Assembly (NCBI GenBank): GCA_045561055.1 | Contig: JBJKYL010000014.1 | Coordinates: 1 to 64,000, forward strand | Direction: 5' to 3' | Source of the DNA: SMWC01 sp045561055 | GTDB lineage: Bacteria > Pseudomonadota > Gammaproteobacteria > Steroidobacterales > Rariloculaceae | Length of the DNA stretch: 64,000 bases | In this document: in pieces, positions 9,536-18,807 of the stretch | How positions within the stretch are numbered: the stretch's first letter is position 1 | Layout of the letters: each line of letters starts with the position of its first letter | The notes under the pieces: generated by a model | The model's database searches: none | Seen by the model: the letters and a program-made list of their open reading frames with translations, nothing else | What the model was told of the DNA's origin: nothing | Program-made: the position numbers and the translations under genes

Positions 9536-9578
9536 ACTGAATGTGAGCCTTATCGCCCTGTCTTAGGGTCGCATTATC

Positions 9579-9595
9579 GCTGCTCGAAAAGCAGC
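9579..9595. terminator. Hairpin between convergent methyltransferase and pckG genes
   Basis: GCTGCT and AGCAGC form a 6-bp stem around CGAAA. It lies between two convergent genes, but neither side has a U-tract, so it is only a weak bidirectional terminator candidate. Confidence 0.35.
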
Positions 9596-9642
9596 ATCAT
9601 GTAGGCGGGTCTGCCAAGGGTTATTCGTTTGTCACGGATTCT

Positions 9643-11388
9643 TTACTCATCGAGCGCACGGATGATCTTCTCGTGCTCGGTAAGCAAGTCGCGGGGAAGA
9701 CGCTCGCCGTAACTTTCTAGATATTCGCCAACCTGATCTAGTTCGGTTCGCCATTGATCTCGATTGACAGCTAAAAGCTGCGCGATTTTTTCATCGGAAA
9801 CATCGAGGCCGGTTAAATCGATGTCCTCCGCGTTCGGCAGGTAACCGATCGCTGTATCTTGTGCTCCTACACCATTTTCGCAACGGTCAATTATCCAGCG
9901 CAGCACGCGCAGGTTCTCTCCGAAACCAGGCCAAAGGAACTTACCATCGGGGTCGCGACGGAACCAGTTAACGTGAAATATTTTCGGAAGGCTGTCGGAG
10001 CGTGTGCCAAAGCTCAACCAGTGAGTCCAGTAATCAGCAAAGTTGTAGCCGCAGAATGGTTTCATCGCCATGGGATCTCGTCGGACAACGCCTACTTGAC
10101 CAGTTGCAGCGGCCGTTGTTTCTGAAGCGACGCTTGCTCCAACGAAGACGCCATGTGCCCAGTCTTTCGCTTGGTAGACTAATGGTGCAAGCTCTCGTCT
10201 TCTCCCCCCGAATACAAGCGCCGAGATAGGTACTCCATTGGGTGCTTCGGCGAGCTCTGAGTAACCCGGGTTATGTGTTGCAGCGACAGTGAAGCGTGAG
10301 TTCGGATGTGCAGCAGGACCGTTAGCAGCGTCATATGGACGGCCCTGCCAGTCAGTAACAGGCTCGCCAGTTCCCTTGTTCTCCCACCACGGATCATTTT
10401 CTGCGGTGACGGCGACATTCGTGAATATTGTATCGGATTGAATCGTATCGTAGGCATTTGGGTTGGTCTGCTGGTTCGTGCCCGGGACGACGCCGAAGTA
10501 GCCGGCTTCGGGGTTGATCGCTCGTAGCTGACCATTGTCATCCAAATGCATCCACGCAATGTCGTCACCTAATGTCCAAACCTTCCAGCCTTTCTGGCTT
10601 TCCGGTGGAATCAGCATAGCGAGATTAGTTTTGCCACATTGAGAGGGAAAGGCGCACGCTAGATAATGTGTTTCGCCTTGGGGGTTTTCGATGCCGACAA
10701 TGAGCATGTGTTCGGCCAGCCAGCCTTCAGTGCGCGCTTGATAGCTTGCTATACGCAATGCATGACACTTTTTACCCAATAGTGCGTTGCCGCCATAGCC
10801 GGAACCGAAGCTCATGATTGTCAGCTCTTCGGGGAAGTGCATGATAAGACGTCGCTCCGGGTCGAGCTCACCAATCGAGTGGAGACCCTTAATAAAACTG
10901 CCCTTATTCTCGATTTCAGTCAGGGCCGCTTGTCCCATTCGAGTCATGAGATACATATTTGCGGCCACGTAGGCGCTGTCGGTAATCTCTACGCCATAAC
11001 GAGCGTATTGTGAGCCTAGCGGGCCCATGCAATACGGAATGACATAGAGCGTTCGGCCTTTCATGCAGCCGGTGAAGAATCCCTCCATTATCGCCTTGGC
11101 TTCAGTCGGCTCCATCCAGTGGTTATTTGGGCCGGCGTCAGCTTCACTCCCAGTACAGACGTAGGTGAGATGTTCGACACGAGCGACGTCCTGTGGATCC
11201 GATAGATGAAGATAACAGTTTGGATAATGTTCCTGATTCAGTTCTCGCAGATCTTTATTTTTTAGCATTTCCTTAACGAGAGAGTCATATTCCTCCCTGG
11301 TACCGGAACACCAATGGATGCGGTTGGGGGTGGTGAGTTGGGATATTTCAGTGACCCAGTCGCTGAGTGCTGTTAGTTGGGTGCTCAT
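9643..11388 (-). CDS. pckG: Phosphoenolpyruvate carboxykinase (GTP)
   Basis: Interconverts oxaloacetate and PEP with GTP/GDP, the entry step of gluconeogenesis. The 581-residue protein has the GTP-type signatures: AFPSQCGKTNLAML with the reactive Cys in the P-loop, LGDDIAWMHLD for the metal site, and the FGGRRRE and GVFVGASVASETTAA segments. I chose ATG 11388 (MSTQL). The open frame runs 51 codons further upstream, but that part is basic, unlike the family, and lies in the divergent promoter region shared with yoaA. Many gammaproteobacteria carry the ATP-type enzyme instead. An A10 run directly precedes the start. Confidence 0.93.
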   Translation of the reverse strand: MSTQLTALSDWVTEISQLTTPNRIHWCSGTREEYDSLVKEMLKNKDLRELNQEHYPNCYLHLSDPQDVARVEHLTYVCTGSEADAGPNNHWMEPTEAKAIMEGFFTGCMKGRTLYVIPYCMGPLGSQYARYGVEITDSAYVAANMYLMTRMGQAALTEIENKGSFIKGLHSIGELDPERRLIMHFPEELTIMSFGSGYGGNALLGKKCHALRIASYQARTEGWLAEHMLIVGIENPQGETHYLACAFPSQCGKTNLAMLIPPESQKGWKVWTLGDDIAWMHLDDNGQLRAINPEAGYFGVVPGTNQQTNPNAYDTIQSDTIFTNVAVTAENDPWWENKGTGEPVTDWQGRPYDAANGPAAHPNSRFTVAATHNPGYSELAEAPNGVPISALVFGGRRRELAPLVYQAKDWAHGVFVGASVASETTAAATGQVGVVRRDPMAMKPFCGYNFADYWTHWLSFGTRSDSLPKIFHVNWFRRDPDGKFLWPGFGENLRVLRWIIDRCENGVGAQDTAIGYLPNAEDIDLTGLDVSDEKIAQLLAVNRDQWRTELDQVGEYLESYGERLPRDLLTEHEKIIRALDE

Positions 11389-11555
11389 TTTTTTTTTGGA
11401 TAATGAGAAGGGGTATCTTTTGCCGGGAGTATACGCGCGAACTACTTTTTTTGGAAAGCAATTCGTACCTAAATTTTTGCCTGTTTTTCCGCTTTTGATA
11501 CGACTTTTCTGGAGTCTTAGAGGTTGGTATTTCAAGATCACGTTATAGTTGCGGC

Positions 11556-13493
11556 ATGGATGATTTGGTAGAGACGTTTCGGCCCGGTGGTCTACTAGCC
11601 CAGCATCTTCCTGGTTTCACGTATCGTGATGTGCAGGAGGAGATGTCTCAGCTTGTTTGGGATACGCTAGCATCGCGGAATAACCTCGTGATCGAGGCGG
11701 GGACTGGTATTGGTAAGACCTTCGCCTATCTTGTGCCGGTGTTGTTGTCTGGGAAGCGCGCGGTTGTCTCGACGGGTACTCGGACGTTGCAGGATCAGCT
11801 CTACGATCGTGATCTACCGATGCTTGGTAACGCAATCGGTCGGCCAGTGAAGGTCGCGCTCCTCAAGGGCCGTAACAATTATCTGTGCTGGCATCGGTTT
11901 GAGATTGCACGTCAAGAAGGTATTGGTAGCGAATCGTTTCGACGAAGACTGGAGCGTATTGCGGGGTGGGCACGTTCCGGAGTCAGTGGTGACCTGACCG
12001 ATCTCGAAGATTTCTCTGAGGACGATCCGTTGCGTACCAGAATCACCTCGACAGTAGATAACTGTCTCGGTACACGTTGTGAGCACTACGAAAACTGCTT
12101 TGTTGTCGAAGCTCGGCGACAGGCGCAGACCGCAGGTGTCGTAATTGTCAATCATCACTTATTACTAGCTGATTTGGCACTAAAGGAGTCGGGTTTCGGT
12201 GAGCTGTTGCCGGGTACGGATGTAGTTGTCGTAGACGAGGCGCACCAGCTGCCGGAGATTGCACAACAGTTTTTCGGAATTTCCGTTGGTAGTCGCGAAC
12301 TCCAGCAACTCGCCCGCGATGTACTTGCCGAAGCGCGTGCGACGGGTCTAGATCGTGAATTCGAGTTGTTGTCCGACGCGCTCGTTAAACAAGCTGCGGA
12401 CGCACGACTGATTGCTAACGACATTTCTGGAAGGGTGCCATGGGCTGTCTGTCCGGCAGAGTTGCAGCGAGCGGTTATGGTGTGGCGCGATACATTGGAT
12501 GAGCTAGCAACTAGGCTAGAGGCCGCACGCGAAATCAGCCCGGGTCTTGAGAGTTGTTGGGAGCGCTGCCGGGATAGTGTGGGTCGCTTAAATATGCTTG
12601 AGGAAGTTGCTTCGTGCGGGCTAAGGTGGGTCGATATCACGACACGTAGCTTAGTAGTGCATTGGACGCCGCTTGATACCAGTGCAGAACTCTCACAGAG
12701 AGTTTTAGCGCATGGTGGAACTTGGGTGTTTACCTCAGCGACGCTAGCGATTGGTGCCGATTTCAGTCACTTCGTCGAGCGAGTCGGCTTAGAGGATCCT
12801 CCTACAAAGGCGTTGCCAAGCCCATTCAATTTTGCGGACAACGCTAGATTATATCTTCCGGTAGGACTGCCTCAGCCGGCGGAGCCGGAGTTTATCGCGT
12901 GCCTACTTGGCGAAGTGTATCCGCTCTTAGAGGCGAGTGGTGGTGGCGCATTTCTGCTGTTTACGAGCTATCGGGCCTTGAACGAGGCGCATCGGCTACT
13001 CAAAACACGGTCACTTCCGGGGCCATTACTGGTTCAGGGCGAAGGACCTAGAACTGAGCTGCTCAAGTGTTTTCGGGACGCCGGAGATGCTATTTTGCTG
13101 GGCACAAGTAGTTTTTGGCAGGGTGTTGATGTCCGGGGCCCAGCGTTGCGGGTGGTCATCATTGATAAGTTACCTTTCGCATCGCCGGCCGATCCGCTCA
13201 TCAAAGCGCGAATTGACAATATTCGCAGTGAAGGTGGTGATCCCTTCAATCAGTTCCAGGTTCCGCAGGCGGCCTTGGCCTTAAAGCAGGGAGTTGGGCG
13301 AATGATCAGGGATTTTGATGATCGGGGCTTAGTAGTTCTTTGCGACCCGCGGCTGCGTACACGTTCTTATGGCCGCATTTTCCTAGAAAGCTTGCCGCCA
13401 ATTCCACTCGTTAACGATGCCGACGAAGCTCTAGAGTTTGCGGCGGGGCTTCTTCCCGATCTGGGAATATTACAAGAAATAGGTCTAAGGTGA
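11556..13493 (+). CDS. yoaA: DinG/YoaA-family ATP-dependent helicase with iron-sulfur cluster
   Basis: A 5'-3' superfamily 2 DNA helicase of the XPD/DinG group, acting in DNA repair. The 645-residue length is YoaA-like (E. coli YoaA is about 636; DinG is longer). Seen: Walker A EAGTGIGKT near 48-56, cysteines at about 113, 169, 174 and 180 (CLGTRCEHYENC) expected to hold a 4Fe-4S cluster, the DEAH box VVVDEAHQLP near 222-231, and the motif VI region QGVGRMIRD. The neighbour tsaB overlaps its stop codon (GTGA), the same yoaA-tsaB pairing seen in many gammaproteobacteria. Confidence 0.9.
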   Translation: MDDLVETFRPGGLLAQHLPGFTYRDVQEEMSQLVWDTLASRNNLVIEAGTGIGKTFAYLVPVLLSGKRAVVSTGTRTLQDQLYDRDLPMLGNAIGRPVKVALLKGRNNYLCWHRFEIARQEGIGSESFRRRLERIAGWARSGVSGDLTDLEDFSEDDPLRTRITSTVDNCLGTRCEHYENCFVVEARRQAQTAGVVIVNHHLLLADLALKESGFGELLPGTDVVVVDEAHQLPEIAQQFFGISVGSRELQQLARDVLAEARATGLDREFELLSDALVKQAADARLIANDISGRVPWAVCPAELQRAVMVWRDTLDELATRLEAAREISPGLESCWERCRDSVGRLNMLEEVASCGLRWVDITTRSLVVHWTPLDTSAELSQRVLAHGGTWVFTSATLAIGADFSHFVERVGLEDPPTKALPSPFNFADNARLYLPVGLPQPAEPEFIACLLGEVYPLLEASGGGAFLLFTSYRALNEAHRLLKTRSLPGPLLVQGEGPRTELLKCFRDAGDAILLGTSSFWQGVDVRGPALRVVIIDKLPFASPADPLIKARIDNIRSEGGDPFNQFQVPQAALALKQGVGRMIRDFDDRGLVVLCDPRLRTRSYGRIFLESLPPIPLVNDADEALEFAAGLLPDLGILQEIGLR

Positions 13494-14161
13494 ATCTGCT
13501 TGCTATAGAAACTTCGAGCGAAGTCGGCACAGTTGCGCTGCATTCCGGCGAGGAATTGGTACAACGGCGCATTGAGACTCCACGGGATCAGACCCAGCAG
13601 GTCCTACCGATTGTGGATGAGTTATTGGCCGGTGCTGGGCTGGTGCTCACGGATTTGGAGGCTATTGCGTTCGGCAGGGGCCCCGGTTCATTCACCGGAC
13701 TTCGGATCGCGACAGCCATAGCTCAGGGCCTTGGTCTAGCAGCGAATCTGCGACTGTTACCGGTTTCGAGTCTGGCGGCTATCGCGCAGGGTGTCTGGCG
13801 TTCTCATAGTCAGAAACGCTCCCTAGTATGTATTGATGCGCGTATGGGTGAGGTTTTCTGGGGAGCGTTCGAGATACGCGGCGACCTCGCTGAACTGATC
13901 GGTGAGGAGCATCTCTCCGTGCCTGAATCAGTAGAGTACCCTGATGCTAGCGACTGGGTAGCTGTCGGTAGCGGCTATGCGGCGTATCCAAAAAATCTTG
14001 CTGATGCAGTTAAATCAGCCAGTAGCGTATTTGTGGATCATATTCCTGAAGCAGTGGATCTCTTTCCGTTAGCGCGGTCGCGATTGGCGGGTGGCGAGTT
14101 TGTATCACCATTGGCAGCATCTCCTCTTTATTTACGCGAGCAATCGGCGTGGAAAAAATAG
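13490..14161 (+). CDS. tsaB: tRNA N6-threonylcarbamoyladenosine biosynthesis protein
   Basis: Partner of TsaD and TsaE in making t6A37 on ANN-decoding tRNAs. It is a 223-residue ASKHA-fold protein with the N-terminal NLLAIETSSEVGT and the family block FGRGPGSFTGLRI near 62-74. GTG 13490 is the start and overlaps the yoaA stop by 4 bp, so translational coupling is likely. Confidence 0.94.
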   Translation: MNLLAIETSSEVGTVALHSGEELVQRRIETPRDQTQQVLPIVDELLAGAGLVLTDLEAIAFGRGPGSFTGLRIATAIAQGLGLAANLRLLPVSSLAAIAQGVWRSHSQKRSLVCIDARMGEVFWGAFEIRGDLAELIGEEHLSVPESVEYPDASDWVAVGSGYAAYPKNLADAVKSASSVFVDHIPEAVDLFPLARSRLAGGEFVSPLAASPLYLREQSAWKK

Positions 14162-14185
14162 TGTTCAGTTCGTATTTGGTACCTT

Positions 14186-14204
14186 CTGTTAATAAAATTG
14201 TAAT
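14186..14204 (+). promoter_or_regulatory. Weak PhoB-box-like repeat upstream of phoB
   Basis: CTGTTAA is followed by TTGTAAT at 12-bp spacing, 45 bp before the phoB start, in an AT-rich gap. Real Pho boxes use 11-bp spacing, so this is a degenerate candidate, supported mainly by autoregulation of phoB in other bacteria and by the better boxes near pstS and the porin. Confidence 0.3.
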
Positions 14205-14248
14205 GATTTACAAGTGTAATATTAAGATATAGAAATACGGATAAGTGC

Positions 14249-14941
14249 ATGACTAAAAAGACAGTATTAGTTGTTGAAGACGAGGCTGCGATTCGAGATA
14301 TGTTGGTATTCAATCTCGAGCGCGCGGGTTATCAAGTAACGCTAGCGATTGACGGTCAAGAAGCTCGGCTGGCCATCGCAGATCGCCAGCCCGACGCTGT
14401 GCTCATGGATTGGATGCTTCCCGATGTTAGCGGTCTGGAACTTACACGCCAGCTAAAGCGGGATCCAAATACTCGTGATATTCCCGTGATCATGCTGACG
14501 GCTCGCGTTCACGAAGACGATCGCGTCGCGGGCCTTAATGGTGGTGCGGATGATTATATGACTAAACCGTTTTCTGTGCGTGAGCTCGAAGCGCGTATCA
14601 AGGCGGTCCTGCGAAGATCTATTGCTAGAGATGAAGAAGTTTTAATTGCTGCGGACTTGAAGCTCGACGGGGCAAGTCATAGAGTCAGCATAGGCGATAA
14701 GGAAATTACGCTCGGGCCAACCGAATATCGGTTGTTGGAGTTTTTTATGCGTCATCCTGATCGTGTCTATTCGCGCTCGCAACTCCTGGATCGGATTTGG
14801 GGAGGTAATGTGTACGTTGAAGAGCGGACTATCGACGTACATATCCGCCGTCTCCGAAAGGCTATAGATTATCGTGGATACGATAGACTCATTCAGACTG
14901 TTCGCGGGTCTGGTTATAAGTTTGTGCTAAACGAGGCTTAA
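14249..14941 (+). CDS. phoB: Phosphate regulon response regulator
   Basis: OmpR/PhoB-family transcription activator of 230 residues. The receiver domain (about 1-120) has DE at 11-12, the phosphoacceptor D54 and K106 in MTKPFSV. The winged-helix DNA-binding domain (about 130-228) contains TPTEYRLLEF-like and RTIDVHIRRLRKA segments. Phosphorylated by PhoR when phosphate is scarce, it binds Pho boxes. It is directly followed by phoR and phoU, and pst genes lie 4 kb downstream. Confidence 0.95.
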   Translation: MTKKTVLVVEDEAAIRDMLVFNLERAGYQVTLAIDGQEARLAIADRQPDAVLMDWMLPDVSGLELTRQLKRDPNTRDIPVIMLTARVHEDDRVAGLNGGADDYMTKPFSVRELEARIKAVLRRSIARDEEVLIAADLKLDGASHRVSIGDKEITLGPTEYRLLEFFMRHPDRVYSRSQLLDRIWGGNVYVEERTIDVHIRRLRKAIDYRGYDRLIQTVRGSGYKFVLNEA

Positions 14942-14942
14942 T

Positions 14943-16250
14943 GTGCCCAAGCGTTGGGTTAAGCATTTTTTATTTCTCGCAGCGGGATCTACGCTGAGTC
15001 TAATTTGCGGGCTATGGTTTGGTCGACCAGTCCTGTGGTTGTTGGCGGTACTATCCCTCTACCTAGCTAATACGCTCCGCCATCTCTATTTTCTGGATAT
15101 TGCTCTCGATCGCGAAAAAAAGATCAAGACCTTCGAGATGCGTGGCTTATGGTCGGAAATCTTCGCGCGCGTAAATAGTCAGCTGGGTAAGTTGCGTAGT
15201 CGTAAGGCGAATTATCGCCGCTTGCTGCGCGAGGTTCGGCAGTCTACGGATGCTCTGACGGACGCAGGAATTATTCTCAACTCTGAATCTGAGATTCAGT
15301 GGTTTAATCCAGCGGCAACGCGACTTTTGGGATTTGATCCGCAGCGCGATATGAACCAACGTATTGGTAATTTTCTTCGTCATCCTGATTTCCTTAATTA
15401 TCTTGAAAATTCGGATAGTGAACCCGTCACTGTTCCGTCGCCGATAAATGATACCGACCACCTATCGGTGCAGATCATTCCTTACGGAATAGAACAACGG
15501 ATGGTTATTGCTCGGGACATCACGCATCAGCTGCAGCTGGAGGGCATGCGTCGAGATTTCGTCGCGAATGCGTCTCATGAGCTGCGTTCACCCCTAACAG
15601 TGATTGGCGGATATCTAGATGGACTATCAGGAGACCAAGATCTGCCAGAGAGTTGGGTTGCTCCGATAGACGAGATGCGGCATCAAGTAGATAGGATGAC
15701 TAAAATTCTCCAAGACCTAATCGAACTTAGTCGCATGGAGGCGGATGGAAAGGAAGTCAAACAGGTTTTCGTCAGTGTCCCAGATCTACTCAAGCGTATT
15801 CAACAAGAGTTTGTCGTGCGGGGAAGCACGCCTGAGCTAGTGTTTAACGTTTCAATCGAAGCAGGCTTGCTTGGTAGTGAGTCGGAGCTTTATTCAATCT
15901 TCCATAATCTAATAACTAACGCGGTTAGATTTACGCCTGATGACGGTAAAGTGGAAGTAAACTGGCTGGTCGAGGGCACCGTCGCAGTATTTACCGTTGT
16001 GGATAACGGTATAGGTATACCTGACGAATTGGTTTCGAGGATCACCGAACGCTTTTTTCGCGTTGATCCAGGGCGGTCTAGGGAGATGGGGGGCACAGGG
16101 CTCGGCCTCGCGATCGTTAAGCATGCGTTACAGCGTCACGATGGTGCGTTAGTAATAGAGACTCAGCTTGGGAAAGGAAGCAGTTTTCGTTGCGAGTTTC
16201 CTGAGAGTCGGATTGTATTACGTCACGCCGTTCCTCAAGTCGTCATATAA
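14943..16250 (+). CDS. phoR: Phosphate regulon sensor histidine kinase
   Basis: 435 residues. Two hydrophobic segments at about 8-48 form the short membrane anchor typical of PhoR, with no large periplasmic domain. A charged region and PAS domain (about 95-195) follow, then the DHp domain with the phosphoacceptor H212 in NASHELRSPL, and the ATPase domain with N (FHNLITNAVRF), DNGIGIP and GGTGLGLAIV boxes. GTG 14943 starts one base after the phoB stop. It phosphorylates PhoB and is held off by the Pst/PhoU complex when phosphate is plentiful. Confidence 0.95.
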   Translation: MPKRWVKHFLFLAAGSTLSLICGLWFGRPVLWLLAVLSLYLANTLRHLYFLDIALDREKKIKTFEMRGLWSEIFARVNSQLGKLRSRKANYRRLLREVRQSTDALTDAGIILNSESEIQWFNPAATRLLGFDPQRDMNQRIGNFLRHPDFLNYLENSDSEPVTVPSPINDTDHLSVQIIPYGIEQRMVIARDITHQLQLEGMRRDFVANASHELRSPLTVIGGYLDGLSGDQDLPESWVAPIDEMRHQVDRMTKILQDLIELSRMEADGKEVKQVFVSVPDLLKRIQQEFVVRGSTPELVFNVSIEAGLLGSESELYSIFHNLITNAVRFTPDDGKVEVNWLVEGTVAVFTVVDNGIGIPDELVSRITERFFRVDPGRSREMGGTGLGLAIVKHALQRHDGALVIETQLGKGSSFRCEFPESRIVLRHAVPQVVI

Positions 16251-16258
16251 TAGTTGCT

Positions 16259-16999
16259 ATGGAAATAGAAGATCTTCGACATCACACATCTCGCCGGTTT
16301 AACGAAGACCTCGAGCACGTAAGAAATTCTGTGCTTAATATGGGCGGGTTAGTTGAGGAGCAGTTGAGTCGTGCGCTCAAAGCGCTCTCAGATGCCGATA
16401 GCGAGTTGGGTTTGAAGGTTGGGCATGACGATCACAAGGTAGATCGCATGGAGGTAAAGATTGACGAAGAGTGCAGCCGTATTCTCGCTACGCGGTCGCC
16501 CGCTGCTGGCGATCTTCGACTCATTATTGCGACGATCAAAACTATTACCGATCTTGAGCGTATAGGTGACGAAGCTGAGAAGATCGGCTTGCTCGCTGCT
16601 CGTCTCGCCGGTCTCGAGCAGCCGAGATCGAGCTACCGTGAACTCCGGAATCTTGCGCGTCTCGTCAAACAAATGGTTCGTGACGCAATGGATGCGTTTG
16701 CGCGGCTGGATGTGGAGGGTGCAATAGCGGTCGTCAAGGCGGATGAAGACGTTGATGACGAATATGAGATGATCTATCGACAGAGCATTACATTTATGAT
16801 GGAAGATCCGCGTGCAATTTCGCGGGTTATGGATTTGACTTGGACAGCACGTGCCCTGGAACGGATCGGTGATCACGCCAAGAACATTTGCGAGTACGTA
16901 ATTTTCTTAGTCCATGGTACGGATATTCGCCATACCGCGATGGAGAAGGTAGAGGCGGAGGTAGCGCAGGCAGCTATAAGACAAGAGAGCGATTCTTGA
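16259..16999 (+). CDS. phoU: Phosphate transport/signalling accessory protein
   Basis: Cytoplasmic helical protein of 246 residues with two PhoU repeats (each with an ExxxD-type metal-binding face, for example KIDEECSRIL and ITDLERIGDEAEKIG, then RALERIGDHAKNICEYV). It links Pst transporter status to PhoR and represses the Pho regulon when phosphate is abundant. In many bacteria it ends the pst operon; here it follows phoR instead, so the signalling proteins form one operon and the transporter another. Its stop overlaps the start of dsbB. Confidence 0.95.
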   Translation: MEIEDLRHHTSRRFNEDLEHVRNSVLNMGGLVEEQLSRALKALSDADSELGLKVGHDDHKVDRMEVKIDEECSRILATRSPAAGDLRLIIATIKTITDLERIGDEAEKIGLLAARLAGLEQPRSSYRELRNLARLVKQMVRDAMDAFARLDVEGAIAVVKADEDVDDEYEMIYRQSITFMMEDPRAISRVMDLTWTARALERIGDHAKNICEYVIFLVHGTDIRHTAMEKVEAEVAQAAIRQESDS

Positions 17000-17496
17000 T
17001 TAAAACACGCAAACAGCGTCGCCTGCTAAATCTAGCGGGATTCGGGATAGTAGTCGGACTCATGGCGTATGCATTGTTCTCTCAGTACGTGCTGGGTTTG
17101 GACGCTTGTCCGCTTTGTATTTTTCAGCGTGTCGCCATCATTTCTTTAGGTATGGTTTTCTTAGTAGCAGGTATCCATAGTCCAGCCGGATTGGCTGCGA
17201 GAGCTTACTGTGCTTCTGGTGTCGTTGCTGCCGCGGTCGGTGCTGGGATCGCAGGCCGGCATGTGTATATCCAGAATTTGCCACCGGACCAGGTGCCCAG
17301 TTGTGGACCTGGTCTAGACTACATAATGGATGCATTCCCGATTATGGAGGCTATCGAGATGGTTTTCACAGGCTCGGGAGAATGTGCTGAGGTGAATTGG
17401 TCTTTTCTTGGTCTGAGTATGCCCGGCTGGGTGCTGCTCTGGTTTATCGCGCTAGCGGGTTTAGTTTCCCTTGCCAACTGGACTCGAGTCGACTAG
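16996..17496 (+). CDS. dsbB: Disulfide bond formation protein, quinone-linked
   Basis: Inner-membrane protein that reoxidises DsbA and passes electrons to quinone. The 166 residues hold four membrane segments. Seen: the CPLC redox pair at 38-41, followed by IFQR with the quinone-site Arg, and the second periplasmic pair near C103 (SCGPGLDYIM) and C130 (GECAEV), at the E. coli spacing. I start at TTG 16996, overlapping the phoU stop, with AGAGAG upstream; a longer open frame from 16888 would add 36 residues within phoU. No dsbA lies in the window. Confidence 0.92.
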   Translation: MIKTRKQRRLLNLAGFGIVVGLMAYALFSQYVLGLDACPLCIFQRVAIISLGMVFLVAGIHSPAGLAARAYCASGVVAAAVGAGIAGRHVYIQNLPPDQVPSCGPGLDYIMDAFPIMEAIEMVFTGSGECAEVNWSFLGLSMPGWVLLWFIALAGLVSLANWTRVD

Positions 17497-18612
17497 TAAC
17501 AACTCCGCCACTCTATAGTAGATGTGTTCCAGGCGTGGGATATCGTTTATATCGACGGCTTCGTTCACTTTGTGGATGGTTTCGTTCAGCGGTCCCATTT
17601 CTACAACACTAGCGCCGAAGGGTGCTATAAACCGACCATCCGATGTGCCGCCACTCGTTGAAAGCTCGGGGTCATTTCCGGTTTCTTCTCGGACCGCTTT
17701 GCTCATCGCATCAGTTAAGTGGCCTTCTTTCGTAATAAATGGCATTCCCGCGTTTTTCCACGTGACCTCGAAGTCTAGCTTGAGCTTTCTCAGAATGTTT
17801 TCGACATATTTGGAGAGAGATTCTTGCGTCCATTCGGTCGAGTAGCGAAAGTTGAAGCGACAGCTAAGTTCGGAGGGCACTACATTCGGCGCATTGGCGT
17901 CACAATGAACATTCACCATCTGAAAAGTCGTCGGTGGAAAGTACACATTGCCTTCGTCCAAAGGTTCGGCTGTGACAGAAGTAACAAACTGAGCGAGAGC
18001 GTGCATGGGATTCATAGTCTCGAGTGGGTAAGCGACATGTCCCTGAATACCGCGAATTTTCATCAGTCCAGTAAGACTGCCTCTTCGGCCGATCCTGACT
18101 GTGTCCCCAAACGTTTTTGCGCTGGAGGGTTCGCCGACAACGCACCAATCAATCAGTTCGTTACGTGAGTTCAACGTATCCATGACCTTTGCCGTACCGT
18201 TTGCTGCTTCTCCTTCTTCGTCGCTAGTAATCAAAAAGGCTAGGGTGCCAGCATGTTTGGGATAAGTTGTCACGAAGCGTTCCGCCGCCGTGATCATTGC
18301 CGCGAGACTAGCCTTCATGTCGGCAGCGCCGCGAGCAATGAGATGACCGTCCTGAATCTCTGCGGCGAAAGGATCGACAGACCACTGATCGAGCGAACCG
18401 GGGGGGACGACATCCGTGTGGCCAGCAAAGCATAACAACGGTGCTGCTTGCCCATGGCGTGCCCATAGATTATCGACTTCCCCAAAACTCAAAGATTCAA
18501 CGTCGAAATCGACGGCCTCGAGACGAGACCGAATTAATGTTTGACAGCCTTGGTCATCTGGCGTAACCGAAGGTTTACGAATTAGTTCGCGAGCGAGTTC
18601 GAGAGCGGTCAT
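17461..18612 (-). CDS. dapE: Succinyl-diaminopimelate desuccinylase
   Basis: M20 di-zinc hydrolase that frees LL-diaminopimelate from its N-succinyl form in lysine and peptidoglycan synthesis. The 383-residue length is normal. Seen: FAGHTDVVPPG with the first zinc ligand His and Asp, RGAADMKASLA, SDEEGEA with the general base Glu, and the C-terminal GGTSDGRFIAPFG. Its 3' end overlaps the dsbB 3' end by 36 bp in convergent orientation. Together with dapD at 25 kb it shows the succinylase route to DAP. Its 5' end diverges from pstS. Confidence 0.95.
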   Translation of the reverse strand: MTALELARELIRKPSVTPDDQGCQTLIRSRLEAVDFDVESLSFGEVDNLWARHGQAAPLLCFAGHTDVVPPGSLDQWSVDPFAAEIQDGHLIARGAADMKASLAAMITAAERFVTTYPKHAGTLAFLITSDEEGEAANGTAKVMDTLNSRNELIDWCVVGEPSSAKTFGDTVRIGRRGSLTGLMKIRGIQGHVAYPLETMNPMHALAQFVTSVTAEPLDEGNVYFPPTTFQMVNVHCDANAPNVVPSELSCRFNFRYSTEWTQESLSKYVENILRKLKLDFEVTWKNAGMPFITKEGHLTDAMSKAVREETGNDPELSTSGGTSDGRFIAPFGASVVEMGPLNETIHKVNEAVDINDIPRLEHIYYRVAELLLVDSSPVGKGN

Positions 18613-18710
18613 GAGTGCCCCAAGAGGTTAATTTTCAATACAGTATTGTAACTTATTGTTTTTATATGATCTTGTGCTAATTAATGCTTAATATTTACCT
18701 ATTAAGTTGG

Positions 18711-18749
18711 CTGACATAAATCCTTAACATTCAACCGGTACCCTATATT
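18711..18749 (+). promoter_or_regulatory. Pho box and -10 element of the pst operon
   Basis: CTGACATAAAT (18711-18721) and CCTTAACATTC (18722-18732) are two adjacent 11-bp units resembling the PhoB consensus CTGTCATAAA/T repeated at 11 bp. A -10-like TATATT follows at 18744-18749, a spacing suited to PhoB replacing the -35 element. A transcript starting near 18756 would exclude the ATG at 18751 and favours the pstS start at 18808. Confidence 0.6.
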
Positions 18750-18807
18750 CATGAAGTTAGTAGGTAATTCTCTTGAAGGACGCCGAATCTTAGAAAAGGA
18801 GTGTCAA

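Noticed and set aside
12155..12640. 161-codon Ser-rich open frame antisense to yoaA
   Set aside because: Composition typical of a shadow frame; overlaps the helicase domain.
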